DNA of 64,000 bases from positions 1-64,000 of the forward strand of contig CADCDS010000013.1 in the NCBI GenBank assembly GCA_902800215.1. The letters run 5' to 3'. Source of the stretch: an uncultured Bacteroidales bacterium (lineage in GTDB: Bacteria; Bacteroidota; Bacteroidia; Bacteroidales; Paludibacteraceae). Positions 60,542-64,000 of the stretch are shown piece by piece. The notes under the pieces were generated by a model, which had not been told where the DNA came from, ran no database searches, and saw only the letters and a program-made list of their open reading frames with translations. Each line of letters opens with the position of its first letter. Position 1 is the stretch's first letter. A program made the translations under genes and the position numbers.

Positions 60542-61733
60542 GTTTGTTTTCTTGAATCGCATTTTCGAACATCTCAATGAGGGATTGTGCACAGTTAGCT
60601 ATCTCGTATTGCTTCATCGACTCCATATACTTAAATCCCATCGCCCAGCGGTGCAGCGGATGATCAAACCAGTAGTCGATCTTGGCAGCTAAAGCTTTGG
60701 CATCACCGGCAGGAAACGTGCTGCGTTCATCGAGTGCATAGGTTGCGGTACCGGAATAGCGTGCGGTAGCAATGACCGGTACGACAGCTTGTTGCAGCGC
60801 TTCGGTGATACTCATTCCTTCCACTTCGACGAAGGCACAGTGCACTGCCAGATCGGCTTGGGAAGCCAAGCGACGCAGTTCATCGCGGTTATAGAATCCG
60901 ACGGTAGGCATGTAGGAGACCACACCGTCATCGAAGAGTTTGTACGCCATCTTTGTGTACTCGTCCAGTTTAGGACCACGCCCGGCGATGTGGAGTCGGA
61001 TACGCTTGGCATATTTGGACAGCCGAATCGCCTTGAAGAGGGTAGGATGATCCTTCTCGATCGCCGTACGACCGATATAGATCAGGTCCAACGGACGGTT
61101 TGGATCGAGGTAGTCCTGAGGTGGGTTAACCGGACGGATACATTGGTCCGGGATGACACCGTTGGAGAGGGTGAAGCATTTCGCTTTGACATGATGCCGT
61201 TCCAGGCGTTCACGGACATTGTCCGTCGGGCACTGGAGGTAGGCGTACTTATCATAGAACATACGACACCAATAGCGATAAAGGAGTTGGCAAGTCAAAT
61301 AACCGCCTTTATGGCCCAAACAGTTAAAGACTATATTCTCCGGGTGCACGTGATAGGTGCCGGTGATGGGTTTACCCAGCTTACGGGCAACATTCATCGC
61401 AGCGTGATGCAGGAAGAAAGTCTCTTCGAGATGCACGACATCTGCCCAACGCACGGCTTCTTCTACCATCGGTCCATGCCAGTCGGCATACGCATAACCA
61501 AAGGAGTCCAACATCGGTTGCATCAATGGAAAATGAAATTTCTCCATCGGATATTCGGGTTGGGGACCATTCGGATTCTCGAAGTTCTTTCCTGATAAGA
61601 CACGTACTTCCTGACCTGCAGCACGCAGTGCTTCCACCGTTCTTCTGGCGGATTCATCCAGTCCGTTTCCTTGACTGAAATAGCTATTCACTACAAATAG
61701 AATCTTTATACTTTTACAATCTCTTTTGTTCAA
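60462..61733 (-). CDS. Glycosyltransferase family 4-type protein
   Basis: This 423-residue GT-B enzyme has an N-terminal domain with KILFVVNSYFSQGNGLDESARRT and VVHLEETF, and a C-terminal nucleotide-sugar domain with YIGRTAIEKDHPTLFKAI and CAFVEVEGMSITEALQ (the E-x7-E type motif). The product is probably an envelope glycan or lipid. No ATG fits: the -7 box occupies 61752-61759, so the first usable start is TTG at 61733. The last 27 codons overlap the esterase start in another frame. Confidence 0.85.
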   Translation of the reverse strand: MNKRDCKSIKILFVVNSYFSQGNGLDESARRTVEALRAAGQEVRVLSGKNFENPNGPQPEYPMEKFHFPLMQPMLDSFGYAYADWHGPMVEEAVRWADVVHLEETFFLHHAAMNVARKLGKPITGTYHVHPENIVFNCLGHKGGYLTCQLLYRYWCRMFYDKYAYLQCPTDNVRERLERHHVKAKCFTLSNGVIPDQCIRPVNPPQDYLDPNRPLDLIYIGRTAIEKDHPTLFKAIRLSKYAKRIRLHIAGRGPKLDEYTKMAYKLFDDGVVSYMPTVGFYNRDELRRLASQADLAVHCAFVEVEGMSITEALQQAVVPVIATARYSGTATYALDERSTFPAGDAKALAAKIDYWFDHPLHRWAMGFKYMESMKQYEIANCAQSLIEMFENAIQENKHETVLLPTPVAASTDSKRIRTYKHTA

Positions 61734-61751
61734 TTTTACAAAAATCGACTG

Positions 61752-61782
61752 CAAAAGTACTGCTTTTTATTGAGGTGCGCAA
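61752..61782 (-). promoter_or_regulatory. Promoter of the glycosyltransferase gene
   Basis: Minus strand TTG (61780-61782), 20 nt ending AAAAAGCAG, TACTTTTG (61752-61759). It rules out the in-frame TTG at 61754 as a start codon. Confidence 0.75.
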
Positions 61783-61867
61783 GGTTTTTCGAACAATCGT
61801 AAATAAAAACACAAAATCCGCCACAAAATATGACGGATAGTGCGTTTTATCTTAACGAGAGGTAATT

Positions 61868-62830
61868 TTAACTCATCTCGAGCATGCGCTGAATGGATGA
61901 AATAGCTTTTTCGGCAATTTCTTTGTCCACGTGCATCTCCGGCGATTCGTTAAGCAGACAGTTATAGAGTTTTTCGAGCGTATTCATGCGCATGTACTCG
62001 CATTCGTTGCACGAACAACCTACACCTTCGGTTATTTCCGGCGGAACGGGGATAAACTCCTTATCCGGACAGGCGCGCTGCATCTCAAAGAGGATACCCG
62101 ATTCTGTGGCTATTATAAAGCGTTTGGCGGACGATCGGATGGTGTGCTCGAGTAGAGCTTTGGTTGAACCTATTACGTCGCTCTGCGCCAAGACAGGTGC
62201 CTTACATTCCGGATGTGCCAGCACTTCTACACCCGGGTTAGCGGCTTTGAGTTGGAGTAGGGCTTCCAAAGAGAAACGGCTGTGCACATGACAAGCACCG
62301 TTCCAAAGGATCATATTCCGACCTGTGACGGAATTTATGTACGAACCAAGGTTATGATCGGGACCGAAGATAATCTTGGCGTCCTTCGGCAGCTGATCGA
62401 CTATCTTCTTCGCATTAGAAGAGGTAACTACTACATCCGTCAGCGCTTTTACGTCCGCTGAGGTGTTGACGTAACTTACCACGATAATTTTCTCATTTTC
62501 GGATTTTCTTATTTCCTCATTTATAAAAGCCGCCAAGTCCTCAGCCTTACAACTATCCGCCAACGAGCAGCCGGCATTCATATCCGGGATCAGCACTTTC
62601 TTTTGAGGACAGAGGATCTTCATCGTCTCTCCCATGAAGTGCACACCACACATGACCAATATATCCGCGTCTATGCGTGTAGCCTGTTGCGCAAGAGCCA
62701 GAGAATCTCCGATGAAATCGGCGCATTCTTGTATTTCAGGACGGGTATAATAATGCGCAAAAATAACGGCATTTTTCTGCTTGGCCAGACTACGAATTTT
62801 ATCTATATATTCTTTACTTTTTAAATCCAT
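61868..62830 (-). CDS. nadA: Quinolinate synthase
   Basis: This 320-residue [4Fe-4S] enzyme makes quinolinate for NAD synthesis. Conserved parts include FAHYYTRPEIQECAD, MCGVHFMGETMKILCP, NGACHVHSRFS and VGCSCNECEYMRMN, which supply the cluster cysteines. It needs NadB and NadC, which are not in the window. Residues EEIRKSENEKI (about 103-113) are encoded by a quasi-repeat (62487-62522) in a loop before the strand IIVVSYVN. Confidence 0.95.
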   Translation of the reverse strand: MDLKSKEYIDKIRSLAKQKNAVIFAHYYTRPEIQECADFIGDSLALAQQATRIDADILVMCGVHFMGETMKILCPQKKVLIPDMNAGCSLADSCKAEDLAAFINEEIRKSENEKIIVVSYVNTSADVKALTDVVVTSSNAKKIVDQLPKDAKIIFGPDHNLGSYINSVTGRNMILWNGACHVHSRFSLEALLQLKAANPGVEVLAHPECKAPVLAQSDVIGSTKALLEHTIRSSAKRFIIATESGILFEMQRACPDKEFIPVPPEITEGVGCSCNECEYMRMNTLEKLYNCLLNESPEMHVDKEIAEKAISSIQRMLEMS

Positions 62831-62867
62831 GATAATAATAGGATGTAGAAAATGTTAATAAGTCTGT

Positions 62868-62921
62868 TAACTGTTTGATTTTGTTTGAGATAGTTTGAAA
62901 GTTTGATGGTTTGATTTTTGT
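62868..62921. repeat. Quasi-repeat patch in the nadA-corA gap
   Basis: Units GTTTGATT, GTTTGAGA, AGTTTGAA, AGTTTGAT, GGTTTGAT in tandem. The rest of this 161-bp gap is AT-rich with two half-parS-like sequences (62945-62975); I see no gene or terminator. Confidence 0.65.
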
Positions 62922-62991
62922 TAATATTTTTTATAAATGGTACGTGGAACAAGTTTTCAAAACGTGAAACAAAGCTTTGTTAATAAATTGT

Positions 62992-63942
62992 TTATAACCA
63001 TTTTTTCAACTTGAAAATCAGTAAGATAGTTAACACCGATATAACCATCAGTCCGAGTGCAAAGACGTATCCGAGTTTCCAATGAAGTTCCGGCATAAAA
63101 TCGAAGTTCATACCGTACAAGCTACCGATGAGGGTAGGCGGGAGGAAGATGATGTTGATGACCGTAAAGATCTTGATGATACGGTTCTGCTCGATGTTAA
63201 CGAGACCGAGGAAGGTATCCTGGAGGTAGTCCAGACGGTCAAAACCGAAACGGGTGTAGTCGAACAGGGAGTTAATATCCTTAATGATCATCGTCAGACG
63301 CGGATTAAGTTCTTCGGGGAAGAAATCGCATTTGAGGATATTGGAAATAACACGCTGTTTATCCATGATGTTCTGACGGATGATAGTCACTTTTTCCTGT
63401 AAATCCTTGATTTGTACCAGCAAGTCCTCATCCACGTGATCATTCTCCGCATTGATCTGTTTAGAGAGTGCGGTGATCATATCGGTAGTGTCCTCAATCA
63501 AGTCGGCATCCTTCTCCACACGGGTCTCGAAGAGCGCTACCAGCACGTGATAGCCGGTCGGGAAATTACGGGTGTTGACGAACACTTTCTTGAAGGTCTC
63601 GTTAAACGAATCCAGTTCATTATCGCGGATAGACACGAGAATACCGTTCTTTATGATGAAGTTGACAGGCTCCATCTCAAAGTTATTCTTAAGAAAGTTC
63701 GAGTTAGCCACAATCGAATCATCCGTCTGGATATACCGGCTGGAGAACTCAATCTCTTCCATCTCTTCATCTTCCTGAATATCGATTTTCAGGAATCCTT
63801 CCAACGTATCCTCGGTCTTGTCGGATACGTCGAGCAGGTCGATCCAGATGATATCTTTCTTATCCAGTTCTTTCAATGCGGAGATGGTACGTGCTACCTT
63901 GATTTTCTCCTTATCTTTATAGAATATCTTGATTTCGCTCAT
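62992..63942 (-). CDS. corA: CorA-type magnesium/cobalt transporter
   Basis: This 316-residue protein has a soluble N-terminal domain with a long helix (about residues 150-250) and two C-terminal membrane helices. The first is followed by the signature YGMN (LYGMNFDFMPEL). CorA forms pentameric Mg2+ channels in the inner membrane. The start is ATG at 63942, overlapping the end of the upstream gene by 26 nt. Confidence 0.94.
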   Translation of the reverse strand: MSEIKIFYKDKEKIKVARTISALKELDKKDIIWIDLLDVSDKTEDTLEGFLKIDIQEDEEMEEIEFSSRYIQTDDSIVANSNFLKNNFEMEPVNFIIKNGILVSIRDNELDSFNETFKKVFVNTRNFPTGYHVLVALFETRVEKDADLIEDTTDMITALSKQINAENDHVDEDLLVQIKDLQEKVTIIRQNIMDKQRVISNILKCDFFPEELNPRLTMIIKDINSLFDYTRFGFDRLDYLQDTFLGLVNIEQNRIIKIFTVINIIFLPPTLIGSLYGMNFDFMPELHWKLGYVFALGLMVISVLTILLIFKLKKWL

Positions 63943-64000
63943 TTTCAATCAAATTAGTAAGTTCAACAAATTCTTCTACACTTAATTGTTCCGGCCTTCG
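63917..64000 (-). CDS. rsmA: C-terminal end of probable RsmA (KsgA)
   Basis: The minus-strand frame from the window edge reads RRPEQLSVEEFVELTNLIE and stops at 63917-63919. This matches the usual C-terminal motif of the 16S rRNA adenine dimethyltransferase, which modifies two adjacent adenines in helix 45. Only 27 residues are visible, so the call rests on that motif. It is probably cotranscribed with corA. Confidence 0.6.
   Translation of the reverse strand, partial: RRPEQLSVEEFVELTNLIENERNQDIL

Noticed and set aside
60789-61595. 268-codon plus-strand frame opposite the glycosyltransferase
   Set aside because: The opposite strand encodes a complete GT-B enzyme with its motifs; this frame has none.

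Overview
The window looks like a chromosomal segment of a member of the order Bacteroidales (Bacteroidota). Three things point there. Promoters throughout have the Bacteroidota form TTG-N20-TAnnTTTG instead of sigma70-type boxes. Gliding/type IX secretion genes are present: a PorW/SprE-like TPR lipoprotein, GldH, GldB, and a large secreted protein with a T9SS C-terminal sorting domain. The gene neighbourhoods (PSP1/RicT-GldH, a TPR/TsaB pair, ProRS of the archaeal/eukaryotic type, DUF2851, DUF4294) are also typical of the phylum. I cannot fix the family from sequence alone. No rRNA is present; there are two tRNA genes, tRNA-Pro(GGG) and tRNA-Asn(GUU).

Layout. 1-700: the tail of an unidentified gene and a decayed AAA_14/DUF4143 ATPase. 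0.7-27.7 kb: almost entirely minus-strand core genes. These are clc-obg-adk-HU; an SDR divergent from a rhomboid protease; a four-gene unit (T9SS cargo, OmpA/LysM protein, proS, DUF4294) from one promoter; an M13 peptidase; a small ORF-greA-HIT; miaB; tsaB-porW; and the chain pfkB-type kinase, plsC, HIT, holB, ricT, gldH, trmB. 27.7-42.6 kb: plus-strand core genes. These are the cell-shape operon mreB-mreC-mreD-mrdA-rodA with yraN and mnmG, a perfect parS site, then apt, uvrC, tsaE, an ABC ATPase, gldB, sufS and an endonuclease-like protein. Coding direction diverges from about 27.7 kb, and with parS and mnmG this suggests the window is origin-proximal, although no origin itself is visible.

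42.6-46.1 kb: minus-strand secreted proteins and an EamA transporter. 46.1-54.6 kb: an accessory island with an intact IS3-family element (46110-47727), an AAA_14/DUF4143 ATPase, a cluster of small secreted TonB-C proteins and lipoproteins that share one signal-peptide cassette and include a recent duplication, an orphan ORF, and an autoregulation-like Fic protein. 54.6-59.8 kb: DUF2851, an AraC regulator, a lipoprotein and an outer-membrane beta-barrel receptor. 59.8-64 kb: minus-strand esterase, glycosyltransferase, nadA, corA and the end of probable rsmA.

The most unusual structure is a family of about 19 short quasi-repeat patches. Each is built of 7-8 nt units and each has its own unit sequence. 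They occur both between genes and in frame inside otherwise conserved proteins (ClC, Obg, TsaB, GldH, TsaE, the ABC ATPase, GldB, NadA and others). Also notable are an IS that has visibly split a promoter with a 3-bp target duplication, an array of terminal-repeat copies at about 42-bp spacing at that IS end, and a promoter set in which 15 sites all have exactly 20 bp between boxes.
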